Assembly (NCBI GenBank): GCA_039654915.1
Contig: CM077600.1
Span: 76,455,992-76,519,991 of the forward strand
Direction of reading: 5' to 3'
Origin: Aquilaria yunnanensis
Lineage: Eukaryota; Streptophyta; Magnoliopsida; Malvales; Thymelaeaceae
Length of the DNA stretch: 64,000 nt
Shown here: in pieces, positions 1-11,618 of the stretch
Layout of the letters: each line of letters opens with the position of its first letter
How positions within the stretch are numbered: position 1 is the stretch's first letter
The notes under the pieces: generated by a model
Seen by the model: the letters and a program-made list of their open reading frames with translations, nothing else
The model's database searches: none
What the model was told of the DNA's origin: nothing
Program-made: the position numbers and the translations under genes

Positions 1-1400
1 ATGGAGAAAATTTTTTAAATTTCAGCATACCATGAATAATTTTAACCATGGAGTATGGAGTCGTTATAGAATCATCACTAACTTTATCATTCAAGCAAAA
101 AAAGGATAAAATTTAAGCATACCAACAATAATTTTTTACAATTTGCAACAATTTTACGTCGATTTTTAGAATTGTCGCTAACTTGGCTCGATGTTTTACA
201 ATGACTTTGCTTTGATTTTATGACATTTTTGGAATTTTAATACTAAAATTAATTCCAATATATTAAAAATTTGGGTTTAAATGAAAATTTTTGGAAGGTC
301 AGGGCCCATTGTTGTAATTACTATAAAGGACCAAGATGAAAATTTAAAAAACTTTTGGATGCCCTTTTAGTAAATATAAAGGCTTAGGGTGTAATGTTGT
401 AATTTTGACAATTAATCTTTTAGATCATTGACCATGCCAAAAATGAAAAAAAAATTTAAGCTAAGTTTGGGAGTCTCCACAAATTTTGGAGTTTCTAATA
501 AGGAAGTCCAAAAAAAAAAATGGAATTTCTAACTTTGGAAGTTTCCAAAAAGTGGAAAGTTTAGTGTTTAGTGTTTAGGGCTAGTTTCTCCAAAAGCTTC
601 GATTTTTTAAATTTGGAAGTCTCCAAAAAAGTTTGGAGTTAAGGTTAGTGTTAGAGTTAGTATTTAGGGTTATGGTTTAGTGTTAGTGTTTAGGGTTATG
701 GTTAGTTTTAGGATTTAGAGTTTAGGTTTAGGGTTTAGAGTTAGGGTTGTGATTAATGGGTTTAGGGTTTAGTATTTAGTGTTTGGGGATTAGGGTTACG
801 CTAAATTTGAAAGTCTCTCAAAAGTTTGAAGTTTCTAAACTTGATATCTCTAAAAAGTTTGGAGTTAGAATTAATGTTTAGGGTGAGTGTTAGAGTTATT
901 GACTGGGTTTAGGGATTTTGGGTTTAGGGTTAGTGTTAGTGTAGTGTTTAGCGTTTAGGGTTTAAGGTTTATAGTTAGGTTTAGTGTTTAGGGTTTAGGG
1001 TTATGGTTAAGGGATTAATGATTTTGGTATAGGGTTTAGGGTTTATTTTTTAGCTGTTAATGCTTAGGGCTTAGGGTTTAGGGATTAATGTTTAGCTTTT
1101 AGTGTTAGTGTTTTAGGGTTTAGGGCCAGTGTTTAGTATTTAGTGTTGAGGATTTAGTGATTAGGGTTATGGTTTATGGTTTAGTTAGGGTTATGATTAA
1201 GGTTGGGGTGTTTTGGATTGTTGTTTAGTGCGTGTTTAGGGTTTAATGTTTATGATTAAGGGATTAAGGGTTTATGGTTTAGGGTTTATTGTTTAGGATT
1301 TAGGGTTTAGGGTTTAAAATTTTAGTGTTTTAGGGTTTCGGGATTTAGGCTTTAGGGTTTTGGTATTTAATCATGAGGAGATTGTAGCATATATTCCTAT
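1..1400. repeat. AT-rich dispersed repeat, copy 1
   Basis: This stretch is closely similar to 55780-56785 plus 59342-59900, so it is a dispersed repeat and not unique sequence. Its left part carries recurring motifs of the form AATCGTCGCTAA, in variants such as aattgtcgctaac and aatcatcactaac. Its right part is telomere-like. Recurrent GTCGCTAA-type motifs are common in subterminal parts of plant DNA transposons, which suggests a transposon origin, but no terminal inverted repeat or transposase was found. Confidence 0.7.
545..1370 (+). repeat. Degenerate telomere-like (TTTAGGG-type) array
   Basis: The plus strand is filled with tttagggtt, ttagtgtttaggg and gggtttaggg variants of the plant telomere heptamer TTTAGGG, but the register is irregular and few perfect tandem heptamers are present. 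The same irregular array occurs in the second copy of the host repeat (56560-56785 and 59342-59900). It therefore moves with the repeat family and is unlikely to mark a fused chromosome end. Confidence 0.75.
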
Positions 1401-2343
1401 ATTTTTATGACGCATATTTGCTACAATTGATTTTTTAGCAATGTTCATCATAAATTGTCCATACAAAAATCCTTGGAAAAATGTTTGTAATGATTAGAAT
1501 CATTGTAAAAGCTTTATCACAAAATCGTAGTGAATTGTGATGATATATCAGATATAGCAGTTGATTGGTCCACTCTAGCATTTGCTATGATTTTGCAATG
1601 ACTTTATTTACCTCGATTTTTGTGGTTGCAAATGGTTATCGCAAAGGCATATCTATCTTTTAGTCATAGAGTGTTAATACATAGAGAAAAAATGTGAAAG
1701 GAAAAACATTTATTTATAGAACTGTTACGAATAACAACTTAGAGAACTTTTTAGAAGCTCGGCGCTAGATAGGAAATGCATCATTGATGCTAGATAATTC
1801 AAATACAAACTTGTCCCAAATGAAGGACCCAAATGTCTTGGAAATTCATCATTTTGTGTAGAACAGCAAGATCATTGGCTATGAATCATAGAAAGAGGAT
1901 AGTGGCTAGTAATTTTCCTTCCCTTTGCATGGACATTTATTAAATTTAGAGTAACATGATGCTCTACTATTGACTAGAAACCCCATCTTTAACTCTAACA
2001 TTGTAATAATCGACAAGACAAACTCACCCACAAAGCTAAACAAAAGAGGATAATAGCAAGATGCAGAATGTAATCACAAAGAAAGACCACCAAAAGCTAA
2101 TCAGAGAGACAATTTAACAAGGAGCAAAACACAAACATAAAGTTGCAAAGCCAAAGACAATCATGAAGAAGACAAAGACAAGTGACATCCGACGGACCCA
2201 AGAGAAAATTAGAACAAACTAAAACAAATGACAAAGCAGAACTAAGGATAAGCAAAATTAAAGACAGGCCAAAAGAAATGGAAGGCAAGCTTAATCAACG
2301 ATTGAGGATATTGGAAACTAAAATTATCTAGTCAAGGCCGGTC
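1401..2343. other. AT-rich stretch without a recognised gene
   Basis: Short open frames only, none with recognisable domains. The sequence around 1560-1660 still resembles the dispersed repeat to its left. Between 1700 and 2343 I see nothing that I can assign. Confidence 0.5.
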
Positions 2344-2348
2344 ATGGG

Positions 2349-2546
2349 TGAAAAGGATGAAACGTGAATGGAATTGGCCAACTGGTTTTCATTGATACAT
2401 AAACGTGTATATATACATAGGGTTCCCTAATTGCTCCCATAATCAAGATACAACTGTTGCTACAAGTTAAGAGCTACAAAAGGAAAGCTAATATACACAA
2501 ATTAGTTTTGTCTATATGGAAGATATTATTGTTTGACTTCTTAACA
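2349..2546 (-). repeat. Copia-1 3' LTR
   Basis: On the minus strand it runs TGTTAAGAAGTC to CCTTTTCA, with the TG..CA ends typical of LTRs, and follows the polypurine tract at 2547-2558. It aligns end to end with 12802-12999. A TATATATA-type box is visible in its middle. Confidence 0.9.
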
Positions 2547-2558
2547 CTCCCCCTCAAG
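2547..2558 (-). other. Copia-1 polypurine tract
   Basis: Minus-strand CTTGAGGGGGAG immediately precedes the 3' LTR. This is the usual plus-strand primer tract of plant Copia elements. Confidence 0.85.
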
Positions 2559-3077
2559 TTGGAGAGTGGATGTCCTGCATTCTCAACTTGCAAACCATAG
2601 GAACAAAGGTCTCCTTCCCCAAAGCCTTACTCAAAATGTATGCTAACTGATGTGTAGAACCTACATACTGTGTGACCACTAAACCATCTTGAACTTTGTC
2701 ACTAATGTAATGGTAATTTATCTCAATGTGTCTAGTTCGCTCATGAAAAACTGGATTGGCTGCAATGTGTAAGGCAACCTTGTTGTCACAATTTAATAAT
2801 GCAGGTTCATGATGCAAGAGACCTAAATCCTTTAATAGATATCATAGCCACGTCAACTTACATTAAGCTCCCATCATTGTTTGATTTTTGGCTTCAACTG
2901 ATGAGAGGGAAACTATTTTCTGATGCTTCGATCTCGAAGAAATCAATGAAGGTCCAAGGAAGTAGTAGACCTTCTAGTGAGTGGGCATCTTGCCCAATCC
3001 GAGTCACAATAGACCAAAAATCTGAGATCACTGTTTGAAGGAAAGAACAAAACTTGGCTAGGTGTGCCTTTTAGATA
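2554..3077 (-). pseudogene. Copia-1 RNase H and polyprotein C-terminus
   Basis: Minus-strand frames encode the C-terminal RNase H segment of a Copia polyprotein. The CDNKVAL motif containing a catalytic aspartate is visible, followed by the RTRHIEI and SKALGKE segments that match the usual TKHIE and TKAL region. The part between about 2820 and 3077 is in broken frames. It is the last coding part before the polypurine tract, as expected. The element carries too many frame breaks to make this enzyme. Confidence 0.8.
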
Positions 3078-4280
3078 TCAAACAACTCGAAGGGCTACCT
3101 CCATATGGAGTTTTCGGGGTTGTTGTATCAACCTACTCAATATATGGACTGGATATGTGATGTCCAGTCTTGAAATAGTCAAATATATCAATCTTCTAAC
3201 TAATCTTCTATAACGTCTTGGATCCTTGAACAAATCGCTCTTATCGGATAACTTTAAACCTTTCTCTATAGAGGTATCAATAGAGGCTACACCTAACAAT
3301 CCCGCATCTTTGATGATTTCCAGTGCGTACTTTCATTGGGAGATAAAAATCCCATTTCTTAAGGTAGAAATTTCAATACTAAAAAAATATTTCAATGGAC
3401 CAAGATATTTAAGGCAAAAATAGCTATGTAAAAACTTTTTAATTCCAGCAATACTAAAAGGATCATTTCCAATAATTAAAAAATCATCAACATAAATCAA
3501 TAGAGCAGCAAAGGACTTGCCTTGTTTTTTAGTGAATAGGGAGTAATCAGCTCGAGATTGCACATATCCAATGGACCAAATGGCTTTGGAGTATTTTGAG
3601 AACCATTATTACGAAGTTTGTTTCAAACCATACAATGACTTGCGCAAGTGACAGACCAAGTGTTCCTCTACTTGTCTTTGAAGCCCTGGCGGCAGAGACA
3701 TATAAATCTCTTCCTTGAAGTTACCATTAAGGAAGGCATTATTAACGTCTATTTGATGAAGCGACCAAACACGAGCAGCAGCTAAGGCAAGCAGACAATG
3801 AATTGAAATAATTTTAGCAGTGGGGGAGAAAGTGTCCTGATAATTGACACCCTCTAATTGTGTTGTGTGAAGCCCTCTGCCACTAACTAAGCTTTGTACC
3901 TTTCGATCAAGCCATTAGAGTTATGTTTAATTTTGTGGACCCAACGGCAGCCAATTGGTGTCTTACCAGGAGGAAGAAGAGTAAGAGTTCAAGTACTGTT
4001 AGCTTTAAGGGCTTCTAACTCTAAATGCATTCCATCTTGCCACTTTGGACGAGTGGCTACTTTTGGATAAGACATGGGTTCTCTCACAGTACTGATTTAA
4101 CCAGTAAAGGAAAGATACGCAGGCTTATATCTGTGCTAAGAAACATAACCCGCTAGTGGGAACCACATATTTTTGGTTAGACTTGGCAGTGAGGATGTCG
4201 ATTGGTTAGAGCAAATGATGGAGTAGACATAGTCAGTGAGTTTGGCTGGTGGAGCGGTGTGGCGGCTAGAGTGATGAAGG
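3078..4280 (-). pseudogene. Copia-1 reverse transcriptase and linker
   Basis: Broken minus-strand frames encode a Copia reverse transcriptase. The catalytic YVDD box lies near 3480-3500 in the context LIYVDDFLIIGND. Upstream segments correspond to the conserved region that copies host-like tRNA-primed RNA, including an HQIDVNNAFLNGNF segment near 3730-3760. The thumb region reads DLIYLTISRLDITYPV-like near 3180. The frame changes several times and includes stops, so it is non-functional. The 5' end runs into the polyprotein linker, which is cut at 4280 by the inserted Gypsy element. Confidence 0.85.
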
Positions 4281-4285
4281 GGTGC

Positions 4286-5398
4286 TGATACAATGAAAGA
4301 AGGCACAACTAAGGATGGCAAAGATCCATTGAAGATAACTAGTGGACCATTGACAAGGAAGAAGGCTAAGGAGCTAACTAGGCACAAACTAAGGAAGACT
4401 AAGGACCATTGAATTTCGCAAGGAGCTGCTGGAACATGCAAGGAATCATATGGAGATGATGGCCAAGCTTGGATTTTGACAAATTGGCGATGTTCCAGTA
4501 TGAAAATCATATCTTGAGTTAAATAGATCAGAATTGAGTGATTCTTGATTCATTGGGAAGATAACATATGGAGCTACAAATCATATGAAGACCATGAAAC
4601 CCAGTTTGCACATTAAGGGGGTCCAATTTAGCTTCAAAATCGTGATTTGTGAGTCATCGCTGGTTCGGAAGCAGTTTCGGTATTTTGGGCATATCTTTGA
4701 TTTTAGATGTCCATTTTGTGTGATTTAGGTATCATTTCGAAGCTAAGAATGAGATATAAAACTTTCATGCTTTGAATTTTGAGAAATCATGGTACATCAA
4801 GGTCAAATTTCAGCTTGAAGTTGAAGACACAAGTAAGAACCCTAAGGAGCCCTTAAGTGCACCCGAAAAGACTATTTTGGGGTTTTTACAGCCAATCTTG
4901 TGTTGTAACATATTTTATTTTATTTTCTTGTTTATTTACATTATTTAGGATGTAATTAGGGCCATTGAAGTGATTCAGGTCGCATAGGATGAGAGGAATT
5001 CTCTGCATACCTTAAACATGTGTTAAAAGGGTGTTAGAGTCCTAGTTTGACTAGGTTTTCTTAAGTCTTTTGTATCTAGGTTTCCTAGGTGACTTGGGCA
5101 GCGAATTTTACTCAATTTTTGCCCTAGTTTAGGCCTATAAATAGGCAAATATTCTGGGTGAAAAAAGACAGCCATTACATGAAATAATATTGCTACTTTG
5201 GAGAGAATTTCTCTTTGTTCTTTGTGGACTTCCTTAGTGCACAACTTGCTTATGTTCTTGGTTTTCTTATACTTCTTGTTTCTAATCATAGGTTGATTAG
5301 GGGTGGGGGTTTTAAATCTAGTCTCTTTGATGACTTGTGGAGCTTGAAAAACATCTTGGGCATGTTTCATGGTCTTTATACCATCGGGGTTCGCATCA
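4286..5398 (+). repeat. Gag-only element 5' LTR
   Basis: Starts TGATACAATG and ends GGTTCGCATCA. It aligns along its length with 8780-9909 apart from an indel near its start. A TATAAATA box at 5136-5143, inside GGCCTATAAATAGGC, is a good core promoter. Confidence 0.93.
5136..5143 (+). promoter_or_regulatory. TATA box of gag-only element LTR
   Basis: TATAAATA in a GC-flanked context within the LTR. The same box is at 9649-9656 in the 3' LTR. It would drive the genomic transcript of the element. Confidence 0.7.
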
Positions 5399-5400
5399 GT

Positions 5401-5412
5401 TGGTATCAAAGC
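5401..5412 (+). other. Primer-binding site of gag-only element
   Basis: TGGTATCAAAGC starts two bases after the LTR. It differs at one position from TGGTATCAGAGC, the complement of the 3' end of initiator tRNA-Met used by many plant elements. Confidence 0.8.
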
Positions 5413-6086
5413 CACAAGTTCCATCTAAAGGACATATCTTTGTGTTCTTATTTCTCTTCATTTATCATTCAATTTTTTTCAGTAATTTTTTGTTTTAATT
5501 CTCTGTTTTAATCCTTTTTCTTCTTGTTTCAGGTCTGTCCTTTTTGTTTCCATCCTTGTTCAAATAAAAACCAACAAAAACAAGTCCACTAGTGTTACCT
5601 TGTGTTCTCGGTTTCAATTCATTTGTTCTTGTTTGTTTCTTATCTTTCTGTTTCACATCTAACCCTAGTAATCTCTCTTGTTTTCATTGTTTCCAGCATC
5701 CTAGAGTTAAGAAAACATCAAAAAAAGAAGGATCCAAGTTTAGGAAGTTTTAGTATCCAAAAAGTTGTTTCAAATTATGCATGTTTTCATAGTTTCTTGT
5801 CTTGGACAAAAAGAAATGTAACTTTTTGTCTTTGGTAGCAAGGAGCTTCAAGGAGAAAGTTGTTTTAGCATCAAAACAGCAAGCAAAATTCTCACTAACA
5901 AATTGAGTGTTTGAGTCAAAATGGTTTTCAAGAATTCAAGTTTTCTTATATGCTTTGAGGACAGTTTTCTTAGAACTTTTGAGGACTCTTTGAATAGCAA
6001 TATTCTCACTAACAAATTGAGTGTTTGAGTGTTCATCTTGTGAGTGAAACATGTGAGGTGAGTGTGTGAGGATCTTTGTTTTTAGG

Positions 6087-6966
6087 AGTATGGAGGGCCA
6101 GAAGGATAAGAGAATGGAATTGAGACACAATGAGGAACCTACCATGAGAGAACTTCAAGAAACTCTCAATAGACTTGTGGGAGGATTGAGGACATAGATT
6201 TGAGGTTGCCAAGGAGGCCTAATCCCATCTTGCAACTAAGGAGAGGTCTAAGGAGAGAAGAACCCAAGGAGGAAGAAGGAATTTGGCATGACCATGGGCT
6301 TCTAAGGAGGGGTGAGCCAAGGGAGGACAACAATCTAAACTCCATCAAGCTTACCATTCCATCCTTCAAAGGGAGGAGTGATCCCGATGGATATTGGGAA
6401 TGGGAGCAAAAGATTAAGATGGTGTTTGATTGCCATCATTACTTCAAGGAAAAGAAGGTTAAATTGTCTACCATAAAGTTCACTGACAATTCTCTTGTAT
6501 GGTGGAATCAAGATGTTACTTCTAGGAGAAGGAATGAAGAGGAGCCCATACACACATGGAGAGCCCTTAAAGCCTTAATGAGGAGGAGATTTATTCCTAG
6601 CTACTACACTAAAGATCAACACCTCAAGCTTTAAAAGCTAGTGCAAGGCCAAAGGAGTGTGGAGGACTGCCATAAAGACTTGGAGATAACCTTGACTTTA
6701 GCCAACATCATTGAGGATGAGGAGACCACCATTGCTAGATTCATCAATGGTTTCAACCATGAGATAGCCAACAAATTGGAAATGGTGCCTTATTTTAATA
6801 TGGACGACTTGCTTCACCATGCCAACAAGGCTGAGAGGATCATCAAGAGAGCAAAGGCATCCAAGATGTCTCAAGGAGGAATTTTCACATGGAGAGGAGC
6901 ATGGAGCAAGGATGTAAAAGAAGTACCCAAGCCAAAAGTTGAGGCCACAATAGGAGGCTTGTCTTA
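6087..6966 (+). pseudogene. Gag of the gag-only Gypsy element
   Basis: The frame opens with an ATG at about 6087, breaks near 6195, resumes, stops at 6634 (TAA in place of a glutamine-like codon), and then continues in the same frame to a stop at 6966. Read through, it gives a typical Gypsy retrotransposon gag domain. There is a conserved segment around FKGRSDPDGYWEWEQKI, then a WW pair in SLVWWNQ, an MRRRF-P-Y segment near 6580-6600, and RSVEDCHKDLE after the stop. Gag forms the virus-like particle that packages the element RNA. No CCHC zinc knuckle follows. This copy is inactivated by at least one frameshift and one stop. Confidence 0.88.
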
Positions 6967-7001
6967 GTTGCAACAAGAAAAGTCAATCACCACAAGAAGT
7001 C

Positions 7002-8478
7002 TTGGAAGATCAAAGAAAATTTCAAAGTGAGTATGAGAGAAAAGAAAAAGAGGGGAAAGTTGAGGGCAAGAGTGATGAAGGGAAAGTTGAGAGAACAACC
7101 GAGAGATTACGTGAGAAGAGTGAACATGAGGGGAAGAAGAGTGGAGAGTTCCCGAGAGAAGAAATTGAGTGTGAAGTTGAGAGAAGACAAGAGTGCAATG
7201 AACCCAAGCCGAGTGAAGAGAGAAAGACCTACAGAAAAGCCATACTTTCATCAAACAAAATGGAGTCTTCTTCTAGTGTTGTGTTGTTTTCTTTTCAGGA
7301 CTTAAGTGGAGATAAGCTACAATAACCAAGTGATTTGCTACCCATCCAAGAAGTTGGTGTTCCCAATATTCCAATTCATGTCCCATGCATCAAACCAACA
7401 AAGGAGGTTGAGAAGGAATAATTTGAGGTAAGTCTAAATGATTTCATATGCAAAAGTTTGCCTAACATTGTTTCCTATGCTATGGTTCAAGGGGATGAAA
7501 TTGTTGCAACTATACCCGAAGCCATTGAGTACAAAGGTGAAAGATTTATGGTTCCTAACGAAGATACATGAAGACTAAGTCTAGCCACTGTAATGTATTT
7601 CTTCTTTACACTTAGATTTGAAGTGGTTTTGCATGAAAATCTCAAACAATGTGTGTTTGCTTGCAATGTTATTTTGACAAATGGTTTTCATAAAACTAGA
7701 TTAAGAGAAGGAAGTAAGCAAGAAAATTTGACAAAATATGGTTTTAAATATTCTAATTCCTTGATTTTGTCAAATCATCTTTTTAATTCCATGAGTTTTT
7801 CTAGAGAAAAATCTATTTTGGTGTCTTTTGTTTTTGAATTTGTTAGTTTTGCATCCGTCTCACATTGTTTTGTTCCATCTCAAGTAAAATCTACTTCTTT
7901 GGAATTTTTCATGCATAAATTGGTTGTTACCCATGCATTACATATTTCTTTGATGTCTATTCATGTTCGGCCCATTTTTGTATGTCAATCTTTAATTTCC
8001 AGCAAGAATTTTTTTGTCATGACACATGCATTACACAAACTTTTGAGCATTGATCTTTTTGCTTTATGTCCAAACCTAAAAGTTTTTATTTTGAGTGAAA
8101 ATTCTAGTTTTAAATTCAGCCTTTTGAGGAGATATGTTGACTCCTTTTTTTTTTTGTCACATTCCATGCAAATTCACAAATTTCATGCATTGTGGTGCAT
8201 ATACATACAAAAATAAGTTTGATCTTGTTTCATTTAAAATGCTTAGGATTTTTTTAAAATTTGTGCATCCTTGTTTTGTTATTAGTTTAGGCCACATTGT
8301 GTTCAATTCTTGTTTGTTTGAATGGCCTACGCAAACTATTGTCTTGACATGCATAACTTGTGCTTTTTATGACCTTGACACTTGTGTGAGTTTAGGTAAA
8401 TTTGTTTTGAGTGCAGGTAGTATCCCTAAGGTAAATTATTCCAACACCTTTCCTAGTTATGGGAATAATTTTTTTTAG
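7002..8478 (+). pseudogene. Second reading frame of gag-only element, unknown
   Basis: From 7002 to 8216 one frame stays largely open, with stops only near 7323, 7420 and 7570. It switches to another frame at a T-run near 8150 that stays open to 8478. The first hundred codons are very rich in Lys, Glu and Arg. A middle part has ordinary composition and includes VGVPNIPIHVPC. The last 200 codons are rich in Phe, Ser and Leu and have the AT-rich base composition of the region. I do not recognise a family, and no pol motif is present. The frame could be a relic of a real second product or a low-complexity artefact. Confidence 0.4.
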
Positions 8479-8765
8479 ATGGCAAAGGCAATGAAAGTGA
8501 TGCCTAGAGTTAAGATGAAAATTGTGCAAACTTTTAGATTTCTTGTGCTAATTACTTCTAACTTTGTTTTTGAACCCATAGGTGTTAAAATTATCATTGC
8601 ATTTGGATATTGGTTCAGGTTTTTCACAAGATTAAAGCTTCATACACAAGTATTCCATGCTATTGGTGCTTATGTGAAAGGTAGGTGCTTATGTGTTGAT
8701 TATTTCATTGTTATTAATTCAATTTCCTTTTCTAATGCAGGTTTTGATTCAAGGACGAACCTTCT

Positions 8766-8779
8766 AAGGAGGGGGGAGC
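8766..8779 (+). other. Polypurine tract of gag-only element
   Basis: AAGGAGGGGGGAGC ends directly at the first base of the 3' LTR. Confidence 0.85.
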
Positions 8780-9909
8780 TGATGTGATCAAAGAAGGCAC
8801 AACCAAGGATGGCAAGGATCCATTGAAGATAACTAGTGGACCATTGACCAGGAAGAAGGCTAAGGAGCTCACTAGTGCACTTTAAGCATTTGTATCAATC
8901 TTTTTCATGGAGAATGGGCTTGGAATTTCACAAGGAGATGTTGGAACATGCAAGGAATCATATGGAGATGATGGCCAAGCTTGGATTTTGACAGATTGGT
9001 GATGTTCCGGTAGAAAAATCATATCTTGAGTTAAATAGATCATAATTGAGTGATTCTTGATCCATTGGAAAGATAACATTTGGAGCTATAAATCATATGA
9101 AGACCATGAAACCCAGTTTGCACGTTAAGGGGGTCCAATTTAGCTTCAAATTCGCGATTTGTGAGTCATCTATAGTTCAGAAGCAGTTGTAGTATTTTGG
9201 GCATATCTTTGGCTTTAGATGTCTGTTTTGTGGGATTTAGGTATTGTTTCGAAGCTAAGAATGAGATCTACAACTTTCATGCTTTGAATTTTGGGAAATC
9301 ATGGCTCGATGAAGGTCAAATTTCATCTTGAAGTTAAAGACATAAGCAAAAACCCTAAGGAGCCCTTAAGTGCACCCGAGAAGACTATTTTGGGGCTTTT
9401 AGGTCCAATCTTGTGTTGTAACATATTTTATTTTATTTGTATATTTATTTACATTATTTAGGATGCAATTAGGGCCATGGAAGTGATTCAGGTTGCATAG
9501 GATGAGAGGAATTCTCTGCACACCTTAAACATGTGTTAAAAGGATGTTAGAGTCCTAGTTTGACTAGGTTTTCTTAAGTGTTTTATATCTAGGTTTCCTA
9601 GATGACTTGGGATGCAAATTTTACTCAGCTTTTACCCTAGTTTAGGCCTATAAATAGGTACATATTCTCGGTGAAAAAAGACAGCCATTACATGAAATAA
9701 TATTGCTACTTTGGAGAATTTCTCTTTAGTTCTTTGTGGACTTTCTTAGTGCACAACTTGCTTGTGTTCTTGGTTTTCTTATACTTCTTGTTTCTAATCA
9801 CAAGTTGATTAGGGGTGGGGGTTTTAAATCTAGTCTCTTTAATATCTTGTGGAGCTTGAAAAACATCTTGGCCGTGTTTCATGGTCTTTATACCATCGGG
9901 TTCGCATCA
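8780..9909 (+). repeat. Gag-only element 3' LTR
   Basis: Begins TGATGTGATC and ends GGTTCGCATCA directly before the GGTGC target duplication. TATAAATA lies at 9649-9656. Scattered substitutions and a small indel relative to 4286-5398 indicate moderate age. Confidence 0.93.
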
Positions 9910-10117
9910 GGTGCGGGTTCAACTGTAGGTGCAGGAGAAGATTGCTTGGAGGCAGGAGGGGAAGACAATGGCGATGGAGCTGGAGAAGGCTAATGGTAGA
10001 GGTCTAGCTGAGTGGTAGGGATGGCTAGGTCAAAAGTAACTAATGGTGATATGGGAGAGGGCTGACAGGAATAGGTATAGAGAATGGTCTGGTGGGGAGA
10101 GGGTTGTGCCCTTGTCA

Positions 10118-11565
10118 CTATGGGAAGGGGCGATGTCGGTAGTTCATTTTTGGGAGAGACAAAAGGGGAAGGTGTGATTGATATATCAGAGTTAAAGGAA
10201 TGGTCAAGGGAGGATAGGACAAAAGTGAAATTTTTTGTTGGTAAAGGGATTGGGCCTGATTGATGGTTTGGAAAAAGAATAGACGATTGGGCTGGTCCAA
10301 GGAGTAAGGAAAAATGGTTTCGTGGAATTTTCCATCACGGCTTGTAATTTTTTTTTTTGGTTGATAAATGAAACAATTTGTATCCCTTTGACTGATGCAG
10401 TAGCCAATGAAAATGGATGGCATAGCATGATAATCAAATTTATGAGAAGTGTGAACATTAGTAGCATAAGCCAAACACCCAAAAACACGAGGATGAGAAA
10501 AAGAATGTGGTTTTGCATAAACAAGTTCATAAGGGGTTTTGAAAGAAATAATTGGTGAAGGTAGCCGATTGATAATGTGAACAAAAATGAGAACGCATTT
10601 TGCCCAAATTTGGGTTGGGAACTATGCCTGGAATTTCAATGCCTGGGCTACTTATAAGATGTGGCAATGCTTGCATTCCAGAACCCCATTTTGTTCAGGT
10701 GTGTAAACACAAGAATGCTAAAAAATGACACCATTTTCTTGAAATAAAGGTCAAAGTGAAAGAAATTCTCCACCATTGTCACTACAAAAAGTTTCAATGC
10801 AAGATTTAAATTGGGTGAAAACAAAGCTAAAGAAATGTTTTAAAAGAGATTGTGCTTTATTTTTGTGTCCCATAGAAAAAATCCATGTAAAGTGTATATA
10901 GTCATCAACTATAGTAAGGAAATAATGTGCACGAAAAAGTGAGGGATGTACTAGTACTAAAAAAAGGTTTTATTGAAGAAATAGTACTAGTACTAAAAGA
11001 TAAATGACTTTATTTTGCTAAAGGACATATAGGACAAACATTATTGGATCGGATAGAAAAATTTAAAAGGTTTTTTGAAAGGAAATTCAAATGAGAGGGT
11101 GATACATGGCCTAAGCGCTGGTGCCAAAGATTAGTGGATGACATGATGAGAATGTAAGTTGGTAGGTTTGTAGGTGAGGAAGAGTTTGTCATAGATTTCT
11201 CCATCGCTAGTGCCACCAAATAGTAAAGCCCATCACGTTGTTTATGCAAACCAATGATCTTCCTCATAGCCAAATCCCAAAATACACCAATGAGGAAAAA
11301 AGAGTCATTGAACATCTCAGATTTCTTGTTAAATGACTAACTGACATCAAGTCAACTTTAAATGTAGGCACAGATAGCACATCAGGTAAATAATAAGTCG
11401 AATTCCGAGGCAAAGATTCTTTAGCCACAATATTCGCCTTTTCACTGCTAGGCAATAACACTGGTGGTAGCAAGAAATTTTTATCTTTATGTAGTGATTC
11501 GTTGTCCCGCTATCAATACTCCAATTGTGGGAAGTAACTTCAGACAAAGCTGGTTTTGCCACCAC
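10118..11565 (-). pseudogene. Copia-1 protease to integrase
   Basis: Several broken minus-strand frames follow the Copia order. The aspartic protease segment WSIDSGTTNHY lies near 11505-11530. The zinc-binding start of integrase, in the form LWHQRLGHVS followed by CPICPLAK, lies at about 11010-11120. The integrase core is degenerate down to 10204. A C-terminal integrase and linker segment reads FIGYCISQR near 10390-10420. Protease would process the polyprotein and integrase would insert the DNA. Neither can be made from this copy. Confidence 0.82.
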
Positions 11566-11618
11566 ATTTGCTTAAGAGCTTCATTCACTTTTATTGTTAA
11601 AAGGTGATAAGAGTTGTT

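Larger units (their letters stand above)
4286..9909 (+). mobile_element. Gag-only Gypsy-type LTR element (TR-GAG/LARD-like)
   Basis: The element has LTRs of 1113 and 1130 bp with TG..CA ends and a perfect 5-bp duplication GGTGC (4281-4285 and 9910-9914). A tRNA-Met-type primer site starts two bases after the 5' LTR, and a G-rich polypurine tract lies directly before the 3' LTR. The 3.4-kb interior contains a Gypsy gag but no protease, reverse transcriptase, RNase H or integrase that I can find. It must therefore depend on another element for mobility. Gag-only elements of this kind are known in plants as TR-GAGs. It is inserted in Copia-1 and so is younger than it. Confidence 0.92.

Noticed and set aside
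545..1370. Ancient telomere or chromosome-fusion site
   Set aside because: The array is irregular and the same array with the same flank occurs again at 56560-59900, so a dispersed repeat explains it better.
7022..7305. Overlapping basic frames in the gag-only element
   Set aside because: They are other frames of the same GA-rich stretch as the frame starting at 7002; at most one can be real.
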